From assembly GCA_963971575.1 (NCBI GenBank), contig OZ020611.1, positions 7,164,933 to 7,228,932 on the forward strand: DNA of 64,000 bases. Reading direction: 5' to 3'. Positions within the stretch are counted from its first letter, which is position 1. Each line of letters starts with the position of its first letter. Under the pieces are notes generated by a model. That model was not told the origin of the DNA. It saw nothing but the letters and a program-made list of their open reading frames with translations, and did no database searches. Positions 22,647 to 32,252 of this stretch are shown here, in pieces. The translations under genes and the position numbers were made by a program. This stretch comes from Liopterus haemorrhoidalis (taxonomy: Eukaryota; Arthropoda; Insecta; Coleoptera; Dytiscidae).

Positions 22647-23110
22647 TTCTATAACAAAATGAACCGGTCATAAAAGCAAACACAAACTGTACAATTCCCT
22701 TACCGAAATAGTTAAGCATGTCGCCAAGATGTAATATAAGTAAGTGAAGTTAGACCCATGGTGTCCAGAACAGTAAAAGAGTTGTTAAGAAACACTTGAA
22801 TACATCAAATATTGAAGAAAACAAGTTAAGATGTTAAGGCAGATATGACGCCATATTAGTTACTGAGTCACATGACTTGATACGCAAGGCATTGTGGTTA
22901 TGCCAGTAACAAGAAGAAAACTTCCTACTTCTAACCCCGGGAAAATATGAAATGTTTGACATCCCATGGATGTAAACAAGTAAAACTCCTACGAGGAGAA
23001 AAGTATAAAGTGTAAAAAAGTCCATTTGGAAAATAATTTAAAGGAAGGTAGTAAAACAAGGATGGAGATAACCCACTAAATGTAAAAAATGGAAGAACCG
23101 CACCAAAAAT

Positions 23111-25591
23111 TCACCTGACACTTTTAAATGTTAACAAAAACGAGTAAATGTCATGTAAGCTTTCCGTATCGGTTCTGGCATTCAGCACATTATGGAAGTG
23201 GTTAATGTAACACATTTCATAAAAAAATCTTTTTGAATCGTTGGGAAATCTATCCAACACCTTAGGATTATCAAAATCCACAACATGATTAGTAGATGCT
23301 ACATGCGTAGCTAAGGTACATTTTTGGGGATTAACCCGGCAATCTGATTTATGTTGTGTGATCCGATTTCTAAGTTTTTGGATTGAACTTCCCACATATA
23401 CCTGTTCACAAGAACAGTTTAACATGTAAATAGTGTTTTTTGTCGATAAGTGGTCAATCTTCTGTTTCAATTTTGTATTGATAACTGAAAGTTTCTTTAA
23501 GGGTTTATCGGCTATTATTGGGTTATCTAATCTAAGTACTCTTTTAATACTGTTAGACATATGACCCATGTAGGTTAATGCCCTATATTTAATAGGTTCG
23601 ATAGAAGATGTACTGGACCCATGTAGTTCAGGATTCCTATTACGGGAACTGGGTTCATCAGTATTTATATTGAATAAAAGTTTGTAGATTAAATGTTTAG
23701 GGTAAGAGTTTTCTATGAAAATTTTGGCAAGTTTAAGTAAGTTTTTTTGTATTAGTGATTCGTCCGAAATTTTAATAACCCTATATTTCATGGTTTTTAC
23801 CAACGCAATTTTGTATTTTAAAGGATGAAAAGAGTGAAAATTAAGATAACGGCCAGAAAAAGTTTTTTTAGTGTACCAATCGAACCTAAGTACGTTTTGA
23901 GGATCTCTAAATGCATAGGTGTCTAAAAACGGAACCCCTTTTTTAAGAACATCTTCTTTTTCAACAGTGAACTGTAAAGAAGGGTGGTATTGGTTAAATA
24001 TGTTTAATGTAACATCTACCTTATCTTCCGGGACTGCTAAAAGTAGATCATCTACATATTTTTTAATGAAAGGGATTTCAAAATCAAGTTTTTCAGTCAC
24101 CTTTTTAAGTAGAGTATCCATAACGAATTGTGATAAGATTGGACTCAAGGCTGAACCCATAGGTAGCCCTTTGTTTTGCAAGAAAAATTTATTATCGTAA
24201 ACAAAATAGCAGGAACGATACAGCGTTTCCATGATCTCGATAAATTTTGATTTACTAATTTTAGTAATTTTTTTAATCTTTGGCCATCTAAGTTGGATTT
24301 CGTTGGCAATAAGGTCCCATGTAATGCTTGGGAATAAGGACACTACATCCAGGCTAATGAGCCTGTAGTTATCAGGAAGAACAGTGCCTTTTAAGTCCCT
24401 AACTAAGTCAAAGGAGTTGTTGACATAATATGGATTGTCTGTATCATATGTTTTTTTAAGAATGTTAGTAATGAAGAAGGTAAGTTTTTTGAAAGGTCCG
24501 TCTGAACCGTCAATTATATGCCTTAACGGCAATTGATCTTTATGGATTTTAACGTTTGCGAACACTCTAGGTGGTAACGCGTTATGTTCTTTGAGATCCC
24601 TACTCTCCGTATCTGAAATGTATTGTTTTAATTTTAAAGTCGAAATGATTTTGTTGTTAGAATTTTGAAACGAAGTGGTAGGGTCTCTAGGAAGTAAAGA
24701 GTACGTACCTTCTTCGTTAAGAATCCCTTCTAATCTGTCCTCGTAGTCCTGTTTATTCATTAAGACAGAAGTTTGTCCCTTATCAGCACGTAACAAAATG
24801 ACTTGATTATTATTTTTAAGAAAGGTTTTAGACCGAATGTATTGTTGGTGTAACGTGTTATATTTACTATCCACTACGTTGTGGGTGCCCTTAAAATAGT
24901 TGGTGAGTAGGTTAGTGACTTGTGCCCTCTTGGTATTTTTACTATTATCATCATGGAGAGCTAATATTTCTTCGACCTCACCCAATACTTTAAAAACATC
25001 CACCTCGCTGTGGTCAATAGGTAAGGAGAATCTACTACCCAAACTTAAAAAACTGGAAATTTCTGTAGGAACATCCGTATTGGAAATGTTCATAAACCAA
25101 CTATCTAAAGTCTTGATTTTATTGTTACAAGAGAAATCATTTTTGACCCTAATGAACTTGTTATGCAATCTATGCTTATTTTTATTCGTGATTTTGTTAA
25201 ATGCAGCTTGCTGCTTAGCGAAAAACCGGTTATGTAAGTAATAAGGCAAAGATTCCACAACCCGTCCCTTAAGGTCGAAAATTTTTCTTTCCAGTGTTTT
25301 AATTTCGGAATGTACATTGTTAATTTCCAACGATAACAAACTGTGCCTCAACCTGTTATTAAACTGATGAAAGTCCTTGTTAGTATTCCCAAAGTTATCG
25401 CACATTAGACACTTTATATGCTTCTCGTAAGCTCGAACATGTTGCGGAGAGATCTTCTGTTGTCTACATTTTATAAGGAACGTCCTTCTTGTTATTGATT
25501 TGGATAGTTTTTTGTTTTCTTTGATGTATTTCTTCATGCACTTCATCACTGTTTCACCATAATTAGTCCGAATTGTTTGAAAGAATCCCAT
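23111..25591 (-). CDS. Penelope-like reverse transcriptase with GIY-YIG endonuclease (copy B)
   Basis: Full-length 826-residue copy in direct tandem with copy A (3102 bp away). All RT motifs (D415, YVDD at 512-515) and the GIY-YIG residues are kept. It differs from copy A at one residue before the RT domain (QQAAF against QQATF) and one before the nuclease (LDNPII against LDNLII). In a tandem transcript it would be upstream of copy A, and its terminal repeat would act as copy A's 5' region. Confidence 0.95.
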   Translation of the reverse strand: MGFFQTIRTNYGETVMKCMKKYIKENKKLSKSITRRTFLIKCRQQKISPQHVRAYEKHIKCLMCDNFGNTNKDFHQFNNRLRHSLLSLEINNVHSEIKTLERKIFDLKGRVVESLPYYLHNRFFAKQQAAFNKITNKNKHRLHNKFIRVKNDFSCNNKIKTLDSWFMNISNTDVPTEISSFLSLGSRFSLPIDHSEVDVFKVLGEVEEILALHDDNSKNTKRAQVTNLLTNYFKGTHNVVDSKYNTLHQQYIRSKTFLKNNNQVILLRADKGQTSVLMNKQDYEDRLEGILNEEGTYSLLPRDPTTSFQNSNNKIISTLKLKQYISDTESRDLKEHNALPPRVFANVKIHKDQLPLRHIIDGSDGPFKKLTFFITNILKKTYDTDNPYYVNNSFDLVRDLKGTVLPDNYRLISLDVVSLFPSITWDLIANEIQLRWPKIKKITKISKSKFIEIMETLYRSCYFVYDNKFFLQNKGLPMGSALSPILSQFVMDTLLKKVTEKLDFEIPFIKKYVDDLLLAVPEDKVDVTLNIFNQYHPSLQFTVEKEDVLKKGVPFLDTYAFRDPQNVLRFDWYTKKTFSGRYLNFHSFHPLKYKIALVKTMKYRVIKISDESLIQKNLLKLAKIFIENSYPKHLIYKLLFNINTDEPSSRNRNPELHGSSTSSIEPIKYRALTYMGHMSNSIKRVLRLDNPIIADKPLKKLSVINTKLKQKIDHLSTKNTIYMLNCSCEQVYVGSSIQKLRNRITQHKSDCRVNPQKCTLATHVASTNHVVDFDNPKVLDRFPNDSKRFFYEMCYINHFHNVLNARTDTESLHDIYSFLLTFKSVR

Positions 25592-25647
25592 GTTAACTGT
25601 AATAAAACCAGCACGGAGAATTTTTGATCTTCTGTTGAGGCACTATC

Positions 25648-26259
25648 TTAGGAAATTATTTGGGAAAAAGAAGTAAAGCGAAGGATAATGCAATTATTTC
25701 ATAATTGATCCAATATTTCGTTTATTCTTCATAAACTTTATCAAGGATTTCTATAACAAAATGAACCGGTCATAAAAGCAAACACAAACTGTACAATTCC
25801 CTTACCGAAATAGTTAAGCATGTCGCCAAGATGTAATATAAGTAAGTGAAGTTAGACCCATGGTGTCCAGAACAGTAAAAGAGTTGTTAAGAAACACTTG
25901 AATACATCAAATATTGAAGAAAACAAGTTAAGATGTTAAGGCAGATATGACGCCATATTAGTTACTGAGTCACATGACTTGATACGCAAGGCATTGTGGT
26001 TATGCCAGTAACAAGAAGAAAACTTCCTACTTCTAACCCCGGGAAAATATGAAATGTTTGACATCCCATGGATGTAAACAAGTAAAACTCCTACGAGGAG
26101 AAAAGTATAAAGTGTAAAAAAGTCCATTTGGAAAATAATTTAAAGGAAGGTAGTAAAACAAGGATGGAGATAACCCACTAAATGTAAAAAATGGAAGAAC
26201 CGCACCAAAAATTCACCTGACACTTTTAAATGTTAACAAAAACGAGTAAATGTCATGTA
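25648..26259 (-). mobile_element. Third left-pointing unit, 3' piece only
   Basis: Contains the terminal-repeat region with the hammerhead-like motif, the 63-codon small frame (25936-26127) and only the last codons of the RT gene (from 26213). It ends at the inversion junction. The filler bases 26260-26264 match neither arm. Confidence 0.9.
25708..25748 (-). ncRNA. Hammerhead-ribozyme-like motif, unit 3
   Basis: Identical copy, minus strand, in the 3' piece adjacent to the inversion. Confidence 0.5.
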
Positions 26260-26266
26260 TGTATAA

Positions 26267-27217
26267 AAATATGTAGATGATCTACTTTTAGCAGTCCCGG
26301 AAGATAAGGTAGATGTTACATTAAACATATTTAACCAATACCACCCTTCTTTACAGTTCACTGTTGAAAAAGAAGATGTTCTTAAAAAAGGGGTTCCGTT
26401 TTTAGACACCTATGCATTTAGAGATCCTCAAAACGTACTTAGGTTCGATTGGTACACTAAAAAAACTTTTTCTGGCCGTTATCTTAATTTTCACTCTTTT
26501 CATCCTTTAAAATACAAAATTGCGTTGGTAAAAACCATGAAATATAGGGTTATTAAAATTTCGGACGAATCACTAATACAAAAAAACTTACTTAAACTTG
26601 CCAAAATTTTCATAGAAAACTCTTACCCTAAACATTTAATCTACAAACTTTTATTCAATATAAATACTGATGAACCCAGTTCCCGTAATAGGAATCCTGA
26701 ACTACATGGGTCCAGTACATCTTCTATCGAACCTATTAAATATAGGGCATTAACCTACATGGGTCATATGTCTAACAGTATTAAAAGAGTACTTAGATTA
26801 GATAACCTAATAATAGCCGATAAACCCTTAAAGAAACTTTCAGTTATCAATACAAAATTGAAACAGAAGATTGACCACTTATCGACAAAAAACACTATTT
26901 ACATGTTAAACTGTTCTTGTGAACAGGTATATGTGGGAAGTTCAATCCAAAAACTTAGAAATCGGATCACACAACATAAATCAGATTGCCGGGTTAATCC
27001 CCAAAAATGTACCTTAGCTACGCATGTAGCATCTACTAATCATGTTGTGGATTTTGATAATCCTAAGGTGTTGGATAGATTTCCCAACGATTCAAAAAGA
27101 TTTTTTTATGAAATGTGTTACATTAACCACTTCCATAATGTGCTGAATGCCAGAACCGATACGGAAAGCTTACATGACATTTACTCGTTTTTGTTAACAT
27201 TTAAAAGTGTCAGGTGA
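26267..27217 (+). pseudogene. Penelope-like RT, 5'-truncated inverted copy (C)
   Basis: Open in frame from 26267, starting exactly at the YVDD active-site box and continuing through the GIY-YIG domain to the normal stop (about 316 codons). It lacks motifs A and B and so cannot be an active RT, although the endonuclease half is intact. Sequence is nearly identical to copy D, which follows 3102 bp later. The first in-frame ATG is at 26537 or earlier within the retained part, but no native start is present. Confidence 0.9.
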
Positions 27218-27302
27218 ATTTTTGGTGCGGTTCTTCCATTTTTTACATTTAGTGGGTTATCTCCATCCTTGTTTTACTACCTTCCTTTAAATTATTTTCC
27301 AA

Positions 27303-27494
27303 ATGGACTTTTTTACACTTTATACTTTTCTCCTCGTAGGAGTTTTACTTGTTTACATCCATGGGATGTCAAACATTTCATATTTTCCCGGGGTTAGAAG
27401 TAGGAAGTTTTCTTCTTGTTACTGGCATAACCATAATGCCTTGCGTATCAAGTCATGTGACTCAGTAACTAATATGGCGTCATATCTGCCTTAA
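27303..27494 (+). other. 63-codon small open frame in the Penelope terminal repeat
   Basis: This frame starts 85 bp after the RT stop and is present unbroken in every unit (also 19732-19923, 22834-23025, 25936-26127 and 30405-30596). Its N-terminus is hydrophobic (FFTLYTFLLVGVLLVYI), like a single membrane segment. Because all units are nearly identical, its preservation says nothing about selection. It may be chance. Confidence 0.25.
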
Positions 27495-27681
27495 CATCTT
27501 AACTTGTTTTCTTCAATATTTGATGTATTCAAGTGTTTCTTAACAACTCTTTTACTGTTCTGGACACCATGGGTCTAACTTCACTTACTTATATTACATC
27601 TTGGCGACATGCTTAACTATTTCGGTAAGGGAATTGTACAGTTTGTGTTTGCTTTTATGACCGGTTCATTTTGTTATAGAA

Positions 27682-27722
27682 ATCCTTGATAAAGTTTATG
27701 AAGAATAAACGAAATATTGGAT
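27682..27722 (+). ncRNA. Hammerhead-ribozyme-like motif, copy C/D boundary
   Basis: Identical copy of the motif described at 30784-30824, placed 117 bp before the start codon of copy D. Cleavage here would define the 5' end of a copy D unit transcript. Confidence 0.5.
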
Positions 27723-27838
27723 CAATTATGAAATAATTGCATTATCCTTCGCTTTACTTCTTTTTCCCAAATAATTTCCTAAGATAGTGCCTCAACAGAA
27801 GATCAAAAATTCTCCGTGCTGGTTTTATTACAGTTAAC

Positions 27839-30319
27839 ATGGGATTCTTTCAAACAATTCGGACTAATTATGGTGAAACAGTGATGAAGTGCATGAAGAA
27901 ATACATCAAAGAAAACAAAAAACTATCCAAATCAATAACAAGAAGGACGTTCCTTATAAAATGTAGACAACAGAAGATCTCTCCGCAACATGTTCGAGCT
28001 TACGAGAAGCATATAAAGTGTCTAATGTGCGATAACTTTAGGAATACTAACAAGGACTTTCATCAGTTTAATAACAGGTTGAGGCACAGTTTGTTATCGT
28101 TGGAAATTAACAATGTACATTCCGAAATTAAAACACTGGAAAGAAAAATTTTCGACCTTAAGGGACGGGTTGTGGAATCTTTGCCTTATTACTTACATAA
28201 CCGGTTTTTCGCTAAGCAGCAAGCTGCATTTAACAAAATCACGAATAAAAATAAGCATAGATTGCATAACAAGTTCATTAGGGTCAAAAATGATTTCTCT
28301 TGTAACAATAAAATCAAGACTTTAGATAGTTGGTTTATGAACATTTCCAATACGGATGTTCCTACAGAAATTTCCAGTTTTTTAAGTTTGGGTAGTAGAT
28401 TCTCCTTACCTATTGACCACAGCGAGGTGGATGTTTTTAAAGTATTAGGTGAGGTCGAAGAAATATTAGCTCTCCATGATGATAATAGTAAAAATACCAA
28501 GAGGGCACAAGTCACTAACCTACTCACCAACTATTTTAAGGGCACCCACAACGTAGTGGATAGTAAATATAACACGTTACACCAACAATACATTCGGTCT
28601 AAAACCTTTCTTAAAAATAATAATCAAGTCATTTTGTTACGTGCTGATAAGGGACAAACTTCTGTCTTAATGAATAAACAGGACTACGAGGACAGATTAG
28701 AAGGGATTCTTAACGAAGAAGGTACGTACTCTTTACTTCCTAGAGACCCTACCACTTCGTTTCAAAATTCTAACAACAAAATCATTTCGACTTTAAAATT
28801 AAAACAATACATTTCAGATACGGAGAGTAGGGATCTCAAAGAACATAACGCGTTACCACCTAGAGTGTTCGCAAACGTTAAAATCCATAAAGATCAATTG
28901 CCGTTAAGGCATATAATTGACGGTTCAGACGGACCTTTCAAAAAACTTACCTTCTTCATTACTAACATTCTTAAAAAAACATATGATACAGACAATCCAT
29001 ATTATGTCAACAACTCCTTTGACTTAGTTAGGGACTTAAAAGGCACTGTTCTTCCTGATAACTACAGGCTCATTAGCCTGGATGTAGTGTCCTTATTCCC
29101 AAGCATTACATGGGACCTTATTGCCAACGAAATCCAACTTAGATGGCCAAAGATTAAAAAAATTACTAAAATTAGTAAATCAAAATTTATCGAGATCATG
29201 GAAACGCTGTATCGTTCCTGCTATTTTGTTTACGATAATAAATTTTTCTTGCAAAACAAAGGGCTACCTATGGGTTCAGCCTTGAGTCCAATCTTATCAC
29301 AATTCGTTATGGATACTCTACTTAAAAAGGTGACTGAAAAACTTGATTTTGAAATCCCTTTCATTAAAAAATATGTAGATGATCTACTTTTAGCAGTCCC
29401 GGAAGATAAGGTAGATGTTACATTAAACATATTTAACCAATACCACCCTTCTTTACAGTTCACTGTTGAAAAAGAAGATGTTCTTAAAAAAGGGGTTCCG
29501 TTTTTAGACACCTATGCATTTAGAGATCCTCAAAACGTACTTAGGTTCGATTGGTACACTAAAAAAACTTTTTCTGGCCGTTATCTTAATTTTCACTCTT
29601 TTCATCCTTTAAAATACAAAATTGCGTTGGTAAAAACCATGAAATATAGGGTTATTAAAATTTCGGACGAATCACTAATACAAAAAAACTTACTTAAACT
29701 TGCCAAAATTTTCATAGAAAACTCTTACCCTAAACATTTAATCTACAAACTTTTATTCAATATAAATACTGATGAACCCAGTTCCCGTAATAGGAATCCT
29801 GAACTACATGGGTCCAGTACATCTTCTATCGAACCTATTAAATATAGGGCATTAACCTACATGGGTCATATGTCTAACAGTATTAAAAGAGTACTTAGAT
29901 TAGATAACCTAATAATAGCCGATAAACCCTTAAAGAAACTTTCAGTTATCAATACAAAATTGAAACAGAAGATTGACCACTTATCGACAAAAAACACTAT
30001 TTACATGTTAAACTGTTCTTGTGAACAGGTATATGTGGGAAGTTCAATCCAAAAACTTAGAAATCGGATCACACAACATAAATCAGATTGCCGGGTTAAT
30101 CCCCAAAAATGTACCTTAGCTACGCATGTAGCATCTACTAATCATGTTGTGGATTTTGATAATCCTAAGGTGTTGGATAGATTTCCCAACGATTCAAAAA
30201 GATTTTTTTATGAAATGTGTTACATTAACCACTTCCATAATGTGCTGAATGCCAGAACCGATACGGAAAGCTTACATGACATTTACTCGTTTTTGTTAAC
30301 ATTTAAAAGTGTCAGGTGA
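27839..30319 (+). CDS. Penelope-like reverse transcriptase with GIY-YIG endonuclease (copy D)
   Basis: Complete 826-residue copy on the plus strand. It has the same domain order as copies A and B: basic N-terminus, RT with D415 and YVDD 512-515, then GIY-YIG nuclease at about 719-790. It differs from copies A and B by Arg for Gly in the CDNF(G/R)NTNKD segment near residue 68, outside any catalytic motif. It is preceded by a terminal repeat belonging to copy C and followed by its own terminal repeat, the arrangement expected of an expressible Penelope element. Confidence 0.95.
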   Translation: MGFFQTIRTNYGETVMKCMKKYIKENKKLSKSITRRTFLIKCRQQKISPQHVRAYEKHIKCLMCDNFRNTNKDFHQFNNRLRHSLLSLEINNVHSEIKTLERKIFDLKGRVVESLPYYLHNRFFAKQQAAFNKITNKNKHRLHNKFIRVKNDFSCNNKIKTLDSWFMNISNTDVPTEISSFLSLGSRFSLPIDHSEVDVFKVLGEVEEILALHDDNSKNTKRAQVTNLLTNYFKGTHNVVDSKYNTLHQQYIRSKTFLKNNNQVILLRADKGQTSVLMNKQDYEDRLEGILNEEGTYSLLPRDPTTSFQNSNNKIISTLKLKQYISDTESRDLKEHNALPPRVFANVKIHKDQLPLRHIIDGSDGPFKKLTFFITNILKKTYDTDNPYYVNNSFDLVRDLKGTVLPDNYRLISLDVVSLFPSITWDLIANEIQLRWPKIKKITKISKSKFIEIMETLYRSCYFVYDNKFFLQNKGLPMGSALSPILSQFVMDTLLKKVTEKLDFEIPFIKKYVDDLLLAVPEDKVDVTLNIFNQYHPSLQFTVEKEDVLKKGVPFLDTYAFRDPQNVLRFDWYTKKTFSGRYLNFHSFHPLKYKIALVKTMKYRVIKISDESLIQKNLLKLAKIFIENSYPKHLIYKLLFNINTDEPSSRNRNPELHGSSTSSIEPIKYRALTYMGHMSNSIKRVLRLDNLIIADKPLKKLSVINTKLKQKIDHLSTKNTIYMLNCSCEQVYVGSSIQKLRNRITQHKSDCRVNPQKCTLATHVASTNHVVDFDNPKVLDRFPNDSKRFFYEMCYINHFHNVLNARTDTESLHDIYSFLLTFKSVR

Positions 30320-30783
30320 ATTTTTGGTGCGGTTCTTCCATTTTTTACATTTAGTGGGTTATCTCCATCCTTGTTTTACTACCTTCCTTTAAATTATTTT
30401 CCAAATGGACTTTTTTACACTTTATACTTTTCTCCTCGTAGGAGTTTTACTTGTTTACATCCATGGGATGTCAAACATTTCATATTTTCCCGGGGTTAGA
30501 AGTAGGAAGTTTTCTTCTTGTTACTGGCATAACCACAATGCCTTGCGTATCAAGTCATGTGACTCAGTAACTAATATGGCGTCATATCTGCCTTAACATC
30601 TTAACTTGTTTTCTTCAATATTTGATGTATTCAAGTGTTTCTTAACAACTCTTTTACTGTTCTGGACACCATGGGTCTAACTTCACTTACTTATATTACA
30701 TCTTGGCGACATGCTTAACTATTTCGGTAAGGGAATTGTACAGTTTGTGTTTGCTTTTATGACCGGTTCATTTTGTTATAGAA

Positions 30784-30824
30784 ATCCTTGATAAAGTTTA
30801 TGAAGAATAAACGAAATATTGGAT
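30784..30824 (+). ncRNA. Hammerhead-ribozyme-like motif (reference copy)
   Basis: Order of parts: stem I strand ATCC (30784-30787); core TTGATAA (30788-30794) plus one extra A; stem II GTTTAT/ATAAAC (30796-30801, 30807-30812) with a GAAGA loop; GAAA (30813-30816); a minimal helix III (A...T around TA); TT then the predicted cleavage point after 30820; stem I strand GGAT (30821-30824). Penelope elements are known to carry minimal hammerheads in their terminal repeats, which supports the reading. Against consensus CUGANGA the core has C3 to U and G8 to A, which could form a compensating U-A pair. Activity is untested. Confidence 0.55.
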
Positions 30825-30924
30825 CAATTATGAAATAATTGCATTATCCTTCGCTTTACTTCTTTTTCCCAAATAATTTCCTAAGATAGTGCCTCAACAG
30901 AAGATCAAAAATTCTCCGTGCTGG

Positions 30925-30943
30925 TATATATATATATATATAT
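30925..30943. repeat. (TA)n microsatellite at the right edge of the Penelope array
   Basis: About 19 bp of TA repeats directly follow the last Penelope base. Confidence 0.9.
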
Positions 30944-30957
30944 TTTTCTAAAATCGT

Positions 30958-31063
30958 GTATTATGTAAAATTTGAGACACTTTTTAGGCCACTTATATTA
31001 GTTTATAGATTATTAATGAACAACTATGCAATATTTTATAACATAGTTCATGTCTGTTATAGA
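30958..31063. repeat. Direct duplication, copy 2 (right part)
   Basis: Matches 17640-17743 (gagacactttttaggccac ... catgtctgtta), completing the duplication interrupted by the Penelope array. Confidence 0.75.
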
Positions 31064-31071
31064 TACATTAA

Positions 31072-31317
31072 GGTCCATTTTCAGGTAAACCTCTAGGTAA
31101 CTATCTGACAGATATGGTTTTCTGGAACTTCATCTACTGAATAAATGACATTACCAGTCACTGAATTCAATACGTCAGTCTCATTATTTCTCAGATAACT
31201 ATCCGATTGATAAATTTGTATTAACTGGATGACATTTATTCAGCACAGAAAATATTACATAAATTTATCTGTCAAATGGTTATCTAGAGATTTACTTGAA
31301 GGTAGAAAGACCAGGCC
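31072..31317. mobile_element. 246 bp foldback MITE flanked by TTAA
   Basis: Imperfect inverted arms of about 80 bp (31072-31150 and 31236-31317) share blocks such as GATAACCATTTGACAGATA / GGTAACTATCTGACAGATA and CTGAATAAATG. TTAA occurs at both edges (31068-31071 and 31318-31321), a candidate target duplication of the piggyBac or Kolobok type. No coding. The arms have diverged, so it is older than the Penelope array. Confidence 0.55.
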
Positions 31318-32252
31318 TTAATTGTTAAATTCATTAAGGCACAAATCGTGTTATTAATGATGAGAATTTGGATAAATTTAACAATAGGAAAAGACGATAC
31401 AAATAAATACAAAATTAACAATAACATTAGTAAAAATACATATTTTATTGTCTTCTAAATCACGCATAAATCAGTTCATTCGATACTTTTCAAGTATCGA
31501 GGATACTTTTCAAGTATCGAGGATACTTTTCAAGTATGTATTGGGCAACCAAATAAATAAATGAAATATATATTTTTTTAAATATATTGTTTTATTGGTC
31601 GTTAGTCTGTCGACCAGATGGCCAGCTACAAATAGTTATAATAACAAAAAATTTGATTACCTATTCTTTGTGGAAAATTACAATTGTTATTTAATATTCC
31701 CCCATATTTCGCCACGAGCATTAGCAGAAAAAATTATAATAACCTAATTGAGAAAGAAATATTTTTTTTATAAAGACAAGTTTCATAAAAAAATGACATT
31801 AGTGGCCCACGGGCCATCACTTGCGCTTCATAGTTGTAGAATATGTATAGAAATTTATCATTTTTAAACCGCAATAATTTTTTGACTAACATTTTCCCTC
31901 AAGAAATAAGTAAATTCAAAACAAACAGTAGATGAATCAGTCACATCATTTGTGATAAAAGGAATCGAAATAGTAAAATAAAATCGACTAAGGCGAATTA
32001 AGATGAATTAACCAAGAGAAATAACACGTAAATTATGATCAGCCATGGAAAATCTACTCTCTAGATCTTCTGTTACGTTTAAATCTCTTACTTACAAAGC
32101 ATTCATGAATGATTAAAAACATTATGGGACACCCGTTACAAGAAAGGGATGAAAAAGAGTATAACCTCCCAGCCACAGATCGCTCTGGTAACACTTGATA
32201 TGTGTTATGATCTGTCACATGTCATTATTTTTATTCCGGTCTGAAATTAAGA
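31318..32252. other. AT-rich gap with a short tandem repeat
   Basis: Apart from the period-20 repeat at 31481-31537, nothing was recognised. Confidence 0.4.
31481..31537. repeat. Tandem repeat, period 20, about 3 units
   Basis: The unit gatacttttcaagtatcgag repeats exactly. Each unit contains the palindromic core ATACTT-TTC-AAGTAT and can fold on itself. Confidence 0.9.

Larger units (their letters stand above)
19444..30924. mobile_element. Penelope-like element array: tandem plus inverted copies
   Basis: The unit length is 3102 bp. Left-pointing units are 19444-22545, 22546-25647 and a 3' piece 25648-26259. After a 5-base filler, right-pointing sequence starts at 26265 inside the RT gene and continues to a complete copy ending at 30924. 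Both outer edges are therefore 3' ends of the element, and the inversion joins two 5'-truncated units. Tandem copies sharing a terminal repeat, plus a partial inverted copy at the 5' side, are the known Penelope insertion pattern. Copies differ by only a few bases, so the array is very young, or it is partly an assembly product. Confidence 0.92.

Noticed and set aside
28189..28530. Open frames antisense to the Penelope RT (also 20817-21098, 21798-22139 and equivalents)
   Set aside because: They are shadows of the intact 826-codon gene and repeat in every copy without any domain.
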